The notes: a model not told the origin generated them from the sequence alone. Shown: positions 16,507 through 25,120, numbered from the stretch's first letter. The stretch: 64,000 nucleotides of DNA from Lentilactobacillus sp. Marseille-Q4993 (GCF_951230165.1 NZ_CATNVB010000004.1:84698-148697); one strand, 5' to 3'. Translations and numbers: made by a program.

Positions 16507-18132
16507 ATGATTACAATTAATAACATGGGTCTACAACTTTCGGGCCAAAAATTATACGAAAATGTTAACCTTAAATTTACTCCCGGAAACTGTTACGGGG
16601 TGATTGGGGCGAATGGAGCCGGGAAATCAACCTTTTTAAAGTTGCTTGAAGGTAAGATTGCTCCAAGCAATGGTGAAGTTCATGTGGATAAAAATGAACG
16701 AATTTCAAGTTTGAGTCAAGACCATTATGGTTTTGAGGAACAAACAGTTATGCAGACTGTAATTCAAGGGTATAAGCACTTAGCTGATGTCATGGAAGAA
16801 AAGGATGCCCTATATGCTAAGGCTGACTTTACTGATGCCGACGGAATCAAGGCAGCAAATCTAGAGTCAGAATTCGCTGAGATGGACGGCTGGAACGCTG
16901 AGTCTGATGCTTCCCAGCTCCTTCAATCCCTTGAAATTCCAGAAGAACTTCATAATCAATTTATGAGTGAGTTGACAGAAGGACAAAAAGTTAAGGTATT
17001 ACTCGCCAGAGCTTTGTTTGGCGAACCCGACATTCTTCTTTTGGACGAGCCCACCAATGGTCTTGATGTTTATACGATTGACTGGTTGGAGAACTTTTTA
17101 GCTGATTATCCAAAGATTACGATTATCGTGTCACATGACCGGCACTTTCTTAACCAAACTTGTACGATGATGTGTGATGTCGATTTTGGTGAAATCAAGA
17201 TGTACGTGGGAAATTACGATTTCTGGCTGCAATCGAGTCAACTTGCTGCCAAAATGAAGTCGGATTCCAACGCTAAAAAGGCGGAAAAGGTTAAAGAACT
17301 ACAGGAATTTATTGCTCGGTTTAGTGCAAATGCATCTAAGTCAAAACAAGCAACTTCGCGTAAAAAGCAACTTGATAAAATTACCCTTGATGATATAAAA
17401 CCGTCATCAAGAAAATACCCATTCATCAAGTTTGAACAAGAACGGGAATTGGGTAATGATTTACTTCGTGTGGATAAAGTTTCTAAGACAATTGATGGGG
17501 TAAAGGTTCTCGATAATGTTACCTTTACCCTTAGGCCAGGCGAAAAGACAGCAATCGTGAGTCGTAATGATGTTATTACATCAACGCTTATGCAAATCTT
17601 AGCTGGTACGATGACGCCGGACGAAGGTGAGATTACTTGGGGGCAAACTGTTAAGGTTTCATCAGTTCCTAAGGACTTTGCTGCTGAGTTTAATAATAAT
17701 GATATTCGAATTATTGACTGGTTAAGACAATATGCTCCAAAGGGTAGTGACGATGATGCCTTTTTGCGCCAATTTTTAGGGAGAATGCTGTTTTCCGGCG
17801 ATGACGTTAATAAACAGGTTAAAGTACTATCCGGAGGCGAAAAGGTGCGTTGCATGCTTTCCAAGATGATGCTAGAAAAGGGGAATACCCTATTATTGGA
17901 TGACCCAACCAATCATTTGGACCTTGAATCAATTACCTCTTTGAATGAAGGTCTAGAAGGATTTCCAGGGGCAATTATCTTTACTTCACATGATCATGAA
18001 TTCATTCAAACAATTGCAAATCACATCATTGAAGTATCGAATACCGGAATAATTGACCGGGCAGATACCACATATGACGAATTTATCAATCATCCGGATG
18101 TTCAAAAGAAATTAGCAGATCTATACGAATAA
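16507..18132 (+). CDS. ABC-F family ATPase (YbiT-like)
   Basis: Soluble twin-cassette ABC-F protein of 541 residues, without membrane domains; such proteins act on the ribosome. Cassette 1 is intact: GANGAGKST (Walker A), LTEGQKVKVLL (signature), ILLLDEPTNGLD (Walker B) and SHDRHF. The linker LQEFIARFSANASKSKQATSRKK is typical. Cassette 2 keeps LSGGEKVRCML and the switch SHDHEF, but its Walker A reads SRNDVITST, without Gly-Lys, and its Walker B is LLLDDPTN, with Asp in place of catalytic Glu. A degenerate second Walker A is, to my knowledge, known in this Firmicutes branch. ATG 16507 is preferred with GAGG upstream. Confidence 0.92.
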   Translation: MITINNMGLQLSGQKLYENVNLKFTPGNCYGVIGANGAGKSTFLKLLEGKIAPSNGEVHVDKNERISSLSQDHYGFEEQTVMQTVIQGYKHLADVMEEKDALYAKADFTDADGIKAANLESEFAEMDGWNAESDASQLLQSLEIPEELHNQFMSELTEGQKVKVLLARALFGEPDILLLDEPTNGLDVYTIDWLENFLADYPKITIIVSHDRHFLNQTCTMMCDVDFGEIKMYVGNYDFWLQSSQLAAKMKSDSNAKKAEKVKELQEFIARFSANASKSKQATSRKKQLDKITLDDIKPSSRKYPFIKFEQERELGNDLLRVDKVSKTIDGVKVLDNVTFTLRPGEKTAIVSRNDVITSTLMQILAGTMTPDEGEITWGQTVKVSSVPKDFAAEFNNNDIRIIDWLRQYAPKGSDDDAFLRQFLGRMLFSGDDVNKQVKVLSGGEKVRCMLSKMMLEKGNTLLLDDPTNHLDLESITSLNEGLEGFPGAIIFTSHDHEFIQTIANHIIEVSNTGIIDRADTTYDEFINHPDVQKKLADLYE

Positions 18133-18146
18133 GGGACAATAGAAAA

Positions 18147-18181
18147 GAGGACTTAACCCAGAAATGGATTAAGTCCTTTAG
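18147..18181. terminator. Bidirectional terminator between ABC-F gene and lexA
   Basis: AGGACTTAA/TTAAGTCCT perfect arms with T-rich flanks on both sides, placed between convergent genes. Confidence 0.75.
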
Positions 18182-18182
18182 C

Positions 18183-18809
18183 TTAATAAACTTCGTCACG
18201 GAAAAGACTGACGACTTTCCCAAGAATGCTGACTCTTGTTAAAATAATTGGAGCCATGGTATCATTCTCTGGTTGCAATCTGAAATGATCACTCTCTTTG
18301 AAAAATCGTTTACAAGTTGCCTCGTTTTCGTCGGTCATCGCAATGACGATATCGCCATTATCTGCAAACGATTGCTTTTTAACGACAACGTAATCACCGT
18401 TCAGAATTCCGGCGTTAATCATACTTTCTCCCCTAATTTGAAGCATGAATAACGGCTGATCTGAATTGGATAGTTGCGGTGGTAGTGGAAAATAGTCCGT
18501 TGCCTCTTCAACTGCAAGAATTGGTTCTCCAGCAGTAACCGTTCCAAGTACTGGAATTTGCTTTTGTTGGGGTTGAATCCCCAGAACATCCATTCCGGCA
18601 CTAGTAACTTCGAGCGCTCTTGGCTTCGAAGGGTCCTTTACAAGATAACCTTTTTTCTCTAATCTAGAGATATGGCCGTGAACAGTTGAAGTTGACGACA
18701 AGTCAACGGCCTCTCCAATTTCACGAACAGTTGGTGGGTAACCGTGCTCATTTACTTTTTCCCATATGTAATGTAAAATCTCTATTTGCTTGCTTTGGGG
18801 AGTTTTCAT
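18183..18809 (-). CDS. lexA: LexA repressor
   Basis: SOS repressor and self-cleaving S24 peptidase of 208 residues. The N-terminal winged helix is clear ([23 protein letters not shown], about residues 24-46). The autocleavage bond is Ala93-Gly94 in GTVTAGEP, and the catalytic dyad is Ser129 (RGESM) and Lys166 (EATCKRFF). A consensus SOS box lies 66 bases upstream of the start, so autoregulation is expected. It is divergent from the DUF896 gene, an arrangement like Bacillus lexA with the yneA-yneB-ynzC group, although yneA and yneB homologues are not present here. Confidence 0.96.
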   Translation of the reverse strand: MKTPQSKQIEILHYIWEKVNEHGYPPTVREIGEAVDLSSTSTVHGHISRLEKKGYLVKDPSKPRALEVTSAGMDVLGIQPQQKQIPVLGTVTAGEPILAVEEATDYFPLPPQLSNSDQPLFMLQIRGESMINAGILNGDYVVVKKQSFADNGDIVIAMTDENEATCKRFFKESDHFRLQPENDTMAPIILTRVSILGKVVSLFRDEVY

Positions 18810-18874
18810 AGTGGTGACACCTCATTGTTTTCTATTCTTTATAGTATTACTGTAGCATAAAGTGATATATCTTT

Positions 18875-18888
18875 CAAACACATGTTCG
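18875..18888. promoter_or_regulatory. LexA operator (SOS box)
   Basis: On the minus strand CGAACATGTGTTTG matches the Gram-positive consensus CGAACRNRYGTTYG at every position. It sits between lexA and the divergent DUF896 gene. A neighbouring arm pair, TGTTC and GAACA six bases apart (18883-18898), overlaps it. Confidence 0.85.
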
Positions 18889-18934
18889 TATATGAACACG
18901 TAATAATCTAATGTTAAAAATGGAGGTAATTTTT

Positions 18935-19216
18935 GTGACTGCAAAAAAAGAAAATAAAGCTGAAGAAATTACTGATTCAGTGATGAAAGAAATCGTTCCA
19001 CGAATCAATGAACTAGCTAAGAAGGCTAAGGAAGTTGGCCTCACTGAGGTTGAAAAAGTTGAACAATCCAAATTAAGAAAAAGGTATCTTGAAAGATTCA
19101 AGGAAAACTTTCGGAGTCAAATTGAGATGATGAAAGTCTATGATAAAGAGGGGCATGAAGTAACGCCGGGTAAGGTTAAAAAGATTCAACGGAAGAAAGG
19201 GCTTCGGGATGATTAA
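18935..19216 (+). CDS. DUF896 family protein (YnzC-like)
   Basis: Small basic helical protein of 93 residues with the DUF896 pattern: IVPRINELAKKAKEVGLTEVE followed by KLRKRYLERFKENFRSQIE. In Bacillus subtilis the relative YnzC is encoded in the SOS-induced yneA operon; its function is unknown. GTG 18935 is chosen because GGAGGT lies just upstream. The divergent position with an intervening SOS box suggests LexA control (inference). Confidence 0.9.
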   Translation: MTAKKENKAEEITDSVMKEIVPRINELAKKAKEVGLTEVEKVEQSKLRKRYLERFKENFRSQIEMMKVYDKEGHEVTPGKVKKIQRKKGLRDD

Positions 19217-19303
19217 TATTAATTCCGAATATTGTCTGAAACTGCTTTATATTTTTACGCTTTTTGTGTAGAATTATAACGATACGTAAAAGGAGGCCTG
19301 AAA

Positions 19304-19525
19304 TTGGCAACTTGGATTTGGATTTTACTCATAATGGTAGCGCTTGTTGGTGGAATGTTTGGTGGTTTCTTTATTTCACGTAAATACATGGAAAAATATC
19401 TCAAGGACAATCCCCCAATCAACGAAGAGCAACTTCGTCAAATGATGTTTCAAATGGGACAAAAACCTTCACAAAAGAAATTAAACCAAATGATGAACTC
19501 AATGAAGAATCAATCTGGTAAATAA
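19304..19525 (+). CDS. yneF: YneF family protein (UPF0154)
   Basis: Single-pass membrane protein of 73 residues: the N-terminal helix [21 protein letters not shown], then the family motif [21 protein letters not shown] and [10 protein letters not shown]. Function unknown but widely conserved in Firmicutes. It starts at TTG 19304, seven bases after AAAAGGAGG. The stop lies at the base of a bidirectional terminator. Confidence 0.9.
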   Translation: MATWIWILLIMVALVGGMFGGFFISRKYMEKYLKDNPPINEEQLRQMMFQMGQKPSQKKLNQMMNSMKNQSGK

Positions 19526-19553
19526 AAAAGTAGCCTTAACGGCTACTTTTTAT
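19524..19553. terminator. Bidirectional terminator yneF/plsC
   Basis: AAAAAGTAGCC and GGCTACTTTTT are perfect arms around five bases. The 3' arm contains the stop codon of the convergent plsC gene. Confidence 0.88.
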
Positions 19554-20172
19554 TTTTGGAAACATCCACGTATTTGAAATTAGGATCAATTTCATCGTCC
19601 AATGCATTGAATGCATCTTGAAGTTTAGCTTCGAGTATCTTTTGCTCTTTATCAGTCAACTTGGTTTTTCTGTCGATATAGATGGGATCACCAAAAGCAA
19701 TTGTGTATGGTTTTCTTGATAATAATTCACTAAACTTCAAGGGGCCTTGGTAAACAGTTGGAACTAATGGCTTACCAGATAATTGGGCAATGAAAGCTGC
19801 CCCAGCTTTCAGCTCAGAGGAATGTCGGGTGCCTGAAGGAAACATGATCAGAGACAAATCAGTCTTTCGAAGATTTTTAACGGGCGTCTTAATTGCGGAT
19901 GGTCCAGGATTTTGGCGATCAACCGGAAAAGCGTAGGCGTGGTCTAAAATATACTTAAGAATTGGATTCTTAAACAGTTCCTTTTTTGCCATAAAGCTGA
20001 ATTTCTTGGGGCTGGCAGCTAAGGCGTATAAAATGGGATCGTACCACGTACGGTGGGGACCAACGAGAATGTAGTTTCCCTTCGGTAAGCGTGATTTGTT
20101 GAGATAGTTTGAATGACCGTTGAATATGAATAGCAATCCGCGGACGATTACCCTTAAAAATGAGTAAAGCAA
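19543..20172 (-). CDS. plsC: 1-acyl-sn-glycerol-3-phosphate acyltransferase
   Basis: Membrane-associated acyltransferase making phosphatidic acid from lysophosphatidic acid; its product is the substrate of CdsA, also encoded in this window. The 209-residue protein has the block I motif HRTWYD (HX4D) at about residues 40-45, block II around FPVDRQ, block III FPSGTRHSS (usually FPEGTRS, Glu changed to Ser) and block IV LVPTVYQG. The N terminus is hydrophobic (FLRVIVRGLLFIF). The start is TTG with AAGGAA upstream. The Glu to Ser change in block III departs from the canonical motif, so substrate preference is uncertain. Confidence 0.88.
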   Translation of the reverse strand: MLYSFLRVIVRGLLFIFNGHSNYLNKSRLPKGNYILVGPHRTWYDPILYALAASPKKFSFMAKKELFKNPILKYILDHAYAFPVDRQNPGPSAIKTPVKNLRKTDLSLIMFPSGTRHSSELKAGAAFIAQLSGKPLVPTVYQGPLKFSELLSRKPYTIAFGDPIYIDRKTKLTDKEQKILEAKLQDAFNALDDEIDPNFKYVDVSKNKK

Positions 20173-20252
20173 ACTAAGTTCCTTCTTTCGTTTTTATTCT
20201 GATAAAATCATAGTACCACATTAATTATTTTGATTGTAACGGGAGTGCCATA

Positions 20253-21002
20253 ATGAATAATATTTTAAAGGCTGGCGAAAGAATTGATCAGCTATACAGT
20301 AAAAGTATCCAGATAATTCAGAGCAAGGAGGTCTTTTCGTTTTCGCTAGATGCCGTTTTACTAGCTAATTTTGTTAGTACAATAAAAAAGACCCGCAATA
20401 TTGTTGATCTATGCTCCGGTAATGGGGCAGTTGGGCTTTTCTTGACTGAGAAAACTGCTGCCCATATCACCGAGATAGAAATTCAACCCCGGCTTGCGGA
20501 TATGGCTAAACGAAGTGTTGCCCTGAATCGGCTTGAGGAACAGGTTGATGTTATAAACGAAGATATTAAAAACACTTTTAAATACATTAGAAAAGATTCA
20601 GTGGATATCGTCTCTGTAAACCCACCTTACTTTTTAAACTATGACACTAGTGAAAAGAATCCCAATGAGTATTTAGCAATTGCAAGGCATGAAATATTAA
20701 CGGATTTGGATCGGGTTTTAGAGGTTAGTGCAGGTCTGTTGAAGATGAATGGTAAGTTATTTATGGTGCACCGCCCTGACAGGCTAACTGATATTCTGTC
20801 TTCAATGCGCGCTCACCGAATTGAACCGAAACGGATTCAGTTTGTACGGCCAAAGCCTGGTAAGGATGCCAACATGGTTTTGGTGGAGGGAATAAAAGAT
20901 GGTAGGCTGAACGGAGTGAAAATCCTTAATGATATTGTCGTCTATAATGGGAATGAGTATTCCGATGAAATCGAGATGATGCTGTATGGACACCGAAAAT
21001 GA
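20253..21002 (+). CDS. yabB: tRNA1(Val) (adenine37-N6)-methyltransferase-like protein
   Basis: SAM-dependent methyltransferase of the TrmN6/YfiC (Bacillus YabB) group, 249 residues. Motif I is IVDLCSGNGAVGLFL (about residues 50-64), the acidic residue follows in ITEIEIQPRLADMA, and motif IV is VSVNPPYF, typical of N6-adenine modification. The N terminus (GERIDQLYSKSIQIIQSKEVFSFSLDA) matches the family. It overlaps the GIY-YIG gene by 17 bases, the same pair as Bacillus yabB-yazA. Confidence 0.9.
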   Translation: MNNILKAGERIDQLYSKSIQIIQSKEVFSFSLDAVLLANFVSTIKKTRNIVDLCSGNGAVGLFLTEKTAAHITEIEIQPRLADMAKRSVALNRLEEQVDVINEDIKNTFKYIRKDSVDIVSVNPPYFLNYDTSEKNPNEYLAIARHEILTDLDRVLEVSAGLLKMNGKLFMVHRPDRLTDILSSMRAHRIEPKRIQFVRPKPGKDANMVLVEGIKDGRLNGVKILNDIVVYNGNEYSDEIEMMLYGHRK

Positions 21003-21252
21003 AAAATTCTTTATGTATGTGTTACTGTGCCAAGATGGCTCTCTATACACAGGATACACAAATGATGTAAAAAGAAGATTTGCAGCTCACTTATCTGGTA
21101 AGGGAGCTAGGTACACCAGAGCACATAAACCACAACGGATTTTATACCAAGAAGAATTTGATACTAAGCATGATGCCCTAAGCGCCGAATTTCATTTCAA
21201 ACAGTTACCAAGGGCGAAGAAAATTCAGTACATTAGGTTGCATACTAAATGA
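20986..21252 (+). CDS. GIY-YIG nuclease-domain protein (YazA/UPF0213)
   Basis: One-domain protein of 88 residues: MYVLLCQDGSLYTGYTNDVKRR gives the GIY-YIG strands (YVLLC and YTG) and the catalytic Arg, with the conserved Glu in ALSAEFHFKQL. No DNA-binding domain is fused. Cellular function of this subfamily is not established. Overlapping start with yabB points to coupled translation. Confidence 0.92.
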   Translation: MDTENEKFFMYVLLCQDGSLYTGYTNDVKRRFAAHLSGKGARYTRAHKPQRILYQEEFDTKHDALSAEFHFKQLPRAKKIQYIRLHTK

Positions 21253-21302
21253 AAGAATTAACAAAATAGGTGTGATGAGTTCGTAAATTTTATTCAAAGT
21301 GC

Positions 21303-21308
21303 TATAAT
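21303..21308 (+). promoter_or_regulatory. ldhD promoter -10 (extended)
   Basis: TGC followed by TATAAT forms a perfect extended -10; a weak -35 TTCGTA lies 17 bases further upstream (21280-21285). Confidence 0.6.
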
Positions 21309-21336
21309 AAAGGTATTCTGATTGGAGGTAATATTC

Positions 21337-22335
21337 GTGAAAATTGTTGCATACGGAATTCGTGATGACGAAAAGCCATATTTAGATAAGTGGAGTGAAG
21401 AGAACTCAAACGTTGAGGTTCAATCCACTGGGGATCTACTTGATGAAAGCACTGTTGAGCTCGCAAAGGGTGCAGATGGGGTTGTTACATATCAACAAAA
21501 ACCATATACTGCTGAAGTTTTAGATAAACTTGGTAGTTTTGGTATTAAATTTCTTTCGCTTCGGAACGTTGGTGTCGATAATATTGATGCTGATGCTGCA
21601 AAGAGAAATGGTATTCAAGTGACAAATGTTCCTGCATACTCACCAGAAGCAATTGCCGAATTTACAGTAACTCAATTAATGAGGTTGCTAAGAAGAACTC
21701 CTACATTTGATAAGAAACAGTCACAAGGTGACCTTAGATGGGCTCCCGATATTGCTGAAGAACTTAACCAAATGACCGTTGGTGTTTTTGCCACTGGCCG
21801 AATTGGTCGAGCAGCAATGAAGATTTACCAAGGCTTTGGTGCTAAGGTAATTGCTTATGATGTCTTCCATAATCCTGAGTTGGAGAAACAAGGGATTTAC
21901 GTTGAAACACCAGAGGAACTTTATGCCCAATCTGATGTTATTTCCCTTCATGCTCCAGCTACCAAAGAAAACGAGCACATGTTGAATGATGATGCATTTT
22001 CAAAGATGAAGGATGGCGTTTATATTTTAAACCCTGCCCGTGGAGCATTGATTGATACTGATGCACTTGTTAGAGCGCTTGATTCAGGCAAAGTTGCTGG
22101 TGCTGCCCTCGATGTTTATGAAGATGAAGTTGGTATTTTCAATACTGATTTTGGTAGCTTTGACAAGATTCCTGATGAAAGATTAAAGGGATTGATGAAA
22201 CGTGATAATGTTCTGGTAAGTCCACACATCGCTTTTTATACCAAGAGAGCCGTTAGAAACATGGTTTACTTTGCAATGGACGCTAATAAGTCTTTGATTG
22301 AAACTGGGAAATCAGATAAATTAGTAGAACTATAA
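21337..22335 (+). CDS. ldhD: D-lactate dehydrogenase
   Basis: NAD-dependent reduction of pyruvate to D-lactate, which regenerates NAD in fermentation. The 332-residue protein belongs to the D-2-hydroxyacid dehydrogenase family. Visible features are the nucleotide-binding segment VGVFATGRIGRAA, the catalytic Arg in NPARGALID, the Glu in YEDEVGIF and the His in VSPHIAFYT. The sequence around LSLRNVGVDNID is typical of lactobacillus D-LDH rather than VanH or HicDH, though close paralogues exist. GTG 21337 follows GGAGGT by eight bases. Monocistronic with its own promoter and terminator. Confidence 0.93.
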   Translation: MKIVAYGIRDDEKPYLDKWSEENSNVEVQSTGDLLDESTVELAKGADGVVTYQQKPYTAEVLDKLGSFGIKFLSLRNVGVDNIDADAAKRNGIQVTNVPAYSPEAIAEFTVTQLMRLLRRTPTFDKKQSQGDLRWAPDIAEELNQMTVGVFATGRIGRAAMKIYQGFGAKVIAYDVFHNPELEKQGIYVETPEELYAQSDVISLHAPATKENEHMLNDDAFSKMKDGVYILNPARGALIDTDALVRALDSGKVAGAALDVYEDEVGIFNTDFGSFDKIPDERLKGLMKRDNVLVSPHIAFYTKRAVRNMVYFAMDANKSLIETGKSDKLVEL

Positions 22336-22342
22336 AAGTATA

Positions 22343-22380
22343 CAAAAAAAGCTTTGATTCGTTTGAATCAAGGCTTTTTA
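22343..22380. terminator. Bidirectional terminator ldhD/HAD gene
   Basis: GCTTTGATTC and GAATCAAGGC arms around a four-base loop, flanked by A- and T-runs. Confidence 0.88.
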
Positions 22381-23097
22381 GTTTACCTGAGCTGCCAGAT
22401 CAATCAACAGTTCTTGTAATTCATCGATATTAGCAACCGTTTGGTCTGGAATGTAATTTGGGTCGGTAATGTTGCCGTTGAATGGGTTGTACCAGACGGC
22501 TTGCCACCCAGCTTTTTTTGCGGGAATAATATCTTGATGGTACGAGCTACCTACGTAAAGCATTTCGTTTCCGCGTAAATCGAATTTTCGATTCATCAAT
22601 GTAAATATTAATGGATCAGGTTTGTCAGCTTTTGCTTCTTCTGACGTAATTATCTGCTCTCTATCTATCCAATGATGAAGTTTCAGTTTCATTATTTTTG
22701 AGAGTTGTTCTTTAGTCTTTCCATTTGTGATGATACCCAGCTTGAATTTTGAAACCAGTTCATTGAAAATTGTGGTTAGTCCCTCGGCTAGTTGAATGTT
22801 TTCTCTTTTTTCGGCGAATAACTGGTCAAATTTTGCGGCTGACTCTTCAGTCAAGCCGTTTAATTCGAATTCTTGGAATGTGGTTTGCAGGGCTCCATAG
22901 CTCAGATCAGAGATAGATAATTGATGATTGTCATTATTTGACATGGCATCATGCATTTGATTTTGATAAAATTGGTAGATGTTTTTCTTGATATCATCTT
23001 CAATATCGAAGTCAAATGCTGTGTTGAACGCATCGATAAACGATGGTTGTTGATTATATAGTGTGTCGTCAACGTCAAAAACGATGGCTTTTATCAT
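22378..23097 (-). CDS. HAD-superfamily hydrolase (HAD-IA)
   Basis: Haloacid-dehalogenase-like phosphatase of 239 residues. Motif I is IVFDVDDTLYNQQ, motif II GIITNGKTKEQL, Lys in EEAKADKPDP and motif IV MLYVGSSYHQDIIPA. A helical cap lies between motifs I and II. Related to YjjG/YfnB-like nucleotidases, but the substrate is not predictable. ATG 23097 has GGAGG eight bases upstream on the minus strand. Convergent with ldhD and divergent from rpsB. Confidence 0.87.
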   Translation of the reverse strand: MIKAIVFDVDDTLYNQQPSFIDAFNTAFDFDIEDDIKKNIYQFYQNQMHDAMSNNDNHQLSISDLSYGALQTTFQEFELNGLTEESAAKFDQLFAEKRENIQLAEGLTTIFNELVSKFKLGIITNGKTKEQLSKIMKLKLHHWIDREQIITSEEAKADKPDPLIFTLMNRKFDLRGNEMLYVGSSYHQDIIPAKKAGWQAVWYNPFNGNITDPNYIPDQTVANIDELQELLIDLAAQVN

Positions 23098-23191
23098 TAA
23101 CACAGCCTCCTTGTACAAGCTAGGATTATAGCACGAGTTGGTGAATTTTAAAAATTTTGCCCAATTTAAACGATAAAATCTAATTTATTTC

Positions 23192-23220
23192 TTGATTATG
23201 TTGGTGATATTGGATATACT
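23192..23220 (+). promoter_or_regulatory. rpsB promoter
   Basis: TTGATT (23192-23197), a 17-base spacer and TATACT (23215-23220), about 110 bases before the rpsB start. Confidence 0.7.
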
Positions 23221-23225
23221 TTGAA

Positions 23226-23330
23226 AGGTGTTTTAAATACACACCTACATGGATGGATTGGTGGTGCCCATTCGGGTTTCCAATTCAATTGAAGTGTGGG
23301 GAGGAAAAAAACTATTTTATGGAGGCTATA
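23226..23330 (+). ncRNA. rpsB leader RNA (candidate S2 autoregulatory leader)
   Basis: The 5' leader holds two clear hairpins: AGGTGT (23226-23231) with ACACCT (23241-23246), and ATTGG (23257-23261) with CCAAT (23280-23284), the latter enclosing CCC/GGG around an ATTC loop. A structured leader ahead of rpsB is known in Lactobacillales (Lacto-rpsB motif) and is thought to mediate S2 control. Identity with that motif was not tested here. Confidence 0.6.
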
Positions 23331-23332
23331 TC

Positions 23333-24115
23333 ATGGCTGTAATTTCTATGAAGCAACTTTTAGAGGCCGGTGTTCATTTCGGTCACCAAACTCGTCGTTG
23401 GAACCCAAAGATGAAGGAATATATCTTTACTGAACGTAACGGTATCTACATCATCGATTTGCAAAAGACTGTTAAGTTGATTGACACTGCTTACAACTTC
23501 GTTAAGGACGAAGCATCAAAGGGTGCTGTTGTACTTTTCGTTGGTACTAAGAAGCAAGCTCAAGAAGCAATTGCTGAAGAAGCAACTAGAGCTGGTCAAT
23601 ACTACGTTAACAATCGTTGGCTTGGTGGTACTTTAACTAACTGGGATACTATCCAAACTCGTGTTAAGAGATTAAAGGATCTTAAGAAGATGGCTACCGA
23701 TGGTACATTCGAACGTCTTCCAAAGAAGGAAGTTTCACTTCTTAACAAGCAACAAGAAAAGCTTGAAAGATTCCTTGGTGGTATCGAAGATATGCCAAAG
23801 ATTCCTGATGTTATGTTTATCGTTGACCCTCGTAAAGAGCAAATTGCTGTTCACGAAGCTCAAAAGCTTAACATTCCAATCGTAGCTATGGTTGATACTA
23901 ACACAGATCCAGATGACATTGATGTTATTATTCCATCAAACGATGATGCCATCAGAGCCGTTCGCTTGATTACTTCAAAGATGGCTGATGCCGTTATCGA
24001 AGGCAACCAAGGTGAGGATGATGTTGATGAAAACACATTCTCAGACGACAAAAAAGACGAATCAATTGAACAAATCGCTAATGATGTTGAAAACAGTAGC
24101 GATGACAACAAGTAA
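23333..24115 (+). CDS. rpsB: 30S ribosomal protein S2
   Basis: Small-subunit ribosomal protein, 260 residues. The S2 signature is obvious: [22 protein letters not shown] near the N terminus, then [20 protein letters not shown] and [14 protein letters not shown]. The C-terminal 25-30 residues form an acidic tail ([16 protein letters not shown]). ATG 23333 has GGAGG seven bases upstream. It is the first gene of rpsB-tsf with a structured leader. Confidence 0.98.
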   Translation: MAVISMKQLLEAGVHFGHQTRRWNPKMKEYIFTERNGIYIIDLQKTVKLIDTAYNFVKDEASKGAVVLFVGTKKQAQEAIAEEATRAGQYYVNNRWLGGTLTNWDTIQTRVKRLKDLKKMATDGTFERLPKKEVSLLNKQQEKLERFLGGIEDMPKIPDVMFIVDPRKEQIAVHEAQKLNIPIVAMVDTNTDPDDIDVIIPSNDDAIRAVRLITSKMADAVIEGNQGEDDVDENTFSDDKKDESIEQIANDVENSSDDNK

Positions 24116-24132
24116 TTAAAGTAACGTACTTT

Positions 24133-24184
24133 GGCTGACTCAATGACTTTGGACCAATTTGGCCTTAGCAGGGTCAGCTTTTTA
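24133..24184 (+). terminator. Hairpin between rpsB and tsf (attenuator candidate)
   Basis: GCTGAC pairs with GTCAGC, enclosing a smaller GGACCAA/TTGGCC hairpin, followed by TTTTTAT. The tsf ribosome-binding site (AAAGGAGG) follows at once, so this probably sets the S2 to EF-Ts ratio by partial termination. Confidence 0.6.
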
Positions 24185-24207
24185 TTTGATAAAGGAGGCC
24201 AATCATA

Positions 24208-25083
24208 ATGGCAAAAATTACTGCTTCTCAAGTTAAAGAATTACGTGAAAAAACAGGCGTTGGTATGATGGACGCCAAGAAGGCACTTGTAGCAACTGAA
24301 GGTGACTTTGACAAGGCAATCGAATTTCTTCGTGAAAAGGGAATTGCTAAAGCCGAAAAGAAGAGCGACCGTGTTGCTGCCAACGGTTTAGCAAACGTTG
24401 CTGTTCATGATAACACTGCTGCAATCGTTGAAATTAACTCAGAAACTGATTTCGTTGCAACTAGTGATCCTTTCAAGGATTTAGTAACTAAGGTTTCAGA
24501 TGCTATTGCATTGGAAAAGCCAGCTTCTGTTGACGACGCTTTGAAGTTAAGTACAGAAAAGGGTACCATCAACGATTCACTTATTGAAACTACCCAAGTA
24601 ACTGGTGAAAAGGTTACGCTTCGTCGCTTTGAAGTAATCGATAAGAGTGATTATGAAGTGTTTGGTGCTTATCTTCATAATGGTGGTTTAATTTCTGCAC
24701 TTGTATTATTAAAGGGTGGAGACGAAGAGACTGCTAAGCACATCGCAATGCACGTTGCTGCTACTAACCCAGAATACTTGAATAAAGATGAAGTTCCAGC
24801 AGACCGTCTTGAACACGAAAAGAAGGTTCTTACTGAAGAAGCACTTAACGAAGGTAAGCCTGAAAAAATCGTTGAAAAGATGGTTGAAGGTCGGCTTCAC
24901 AAGTTCTTGGCTGAAATTTGCCTTGAAGATCAAGAATTTGTTATGGATCCAGACCAAACTGTTGCTCAATACGCAGCTTCAAAGAACGCAACAATCGCAA
25001 AGTTTGTTCGTTATGAAGTTGGTGAAGGTATCGAAAAGAAAGAACAAAGCTTCGAGGATGAAGTTCGTTCACAACTTAAGTAA
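24208..25083 (+). CDS. tsf: Elongation factor Ts
   Basis: Guanine nucleotide exchange factor for EF-Tu, 291 residues. It begins with the UBA-like domain (KELREKTGVGMMDAKKAL), followed by EKGIAKAEKKSDRVAANG and the core signature VEINSETDFVA (about residues 72-82). GGAGG lies ten bases before the ATG. Second gene of the rpsB-tsf operon, closed by a strong terminator. Confidence 0.98.
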   Translation: MAKITASQVKELREKTGVGMMDAKKALVATEGDFDKAIEFLREKGIAKAEKKSDRVAANGLANVAVHDNTAAIVEINSETDFVATSDPFKDLVTKVSDAIALEKPASVDDALKLSTEKGTINDSLIETTQVTGEKVTLRRFEVIDKSDYEVFGAYLHNGGLISALVLLKGGDEETAKHIAMHVAATNPEYLNKDEVPADRLEHEKKVLTEEALNEGKPEKIVEKMVEGRLHKFLAEICLEDQEFVMDPDQTVAQYAASKNATIAKFVRYEVGEGIEKKEQSFEDEVRSQLK

Positions 25084-25092
25084 TAAAAAGAT

Positions 25093-25120
25093 AAGCGTTG
25101 ATTTCAACGCTTTTTTTTTA
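25093..25120 (+). terminator. Terminator after tsf
   Basis: AAGCGTTGA/TCAACGCTT perfect arms, two-base loop and a run of T. Confidence 0.9.

Noticed and set aside
17238..17912. Open frame of 224 codons on the minus strand
   Set aside because: It lies wholly antisense to the ABC-F gene, mirrors its codon pattern, and has no ribosome-binding site or recognisable domain.
18887..18900. Possible second full LexA box (CGTATATGAACACG)
   Set aside because: It matches the SOS consensus at too few positions; only the overlapping TGTTC/GAACA arms were kept as an observation.
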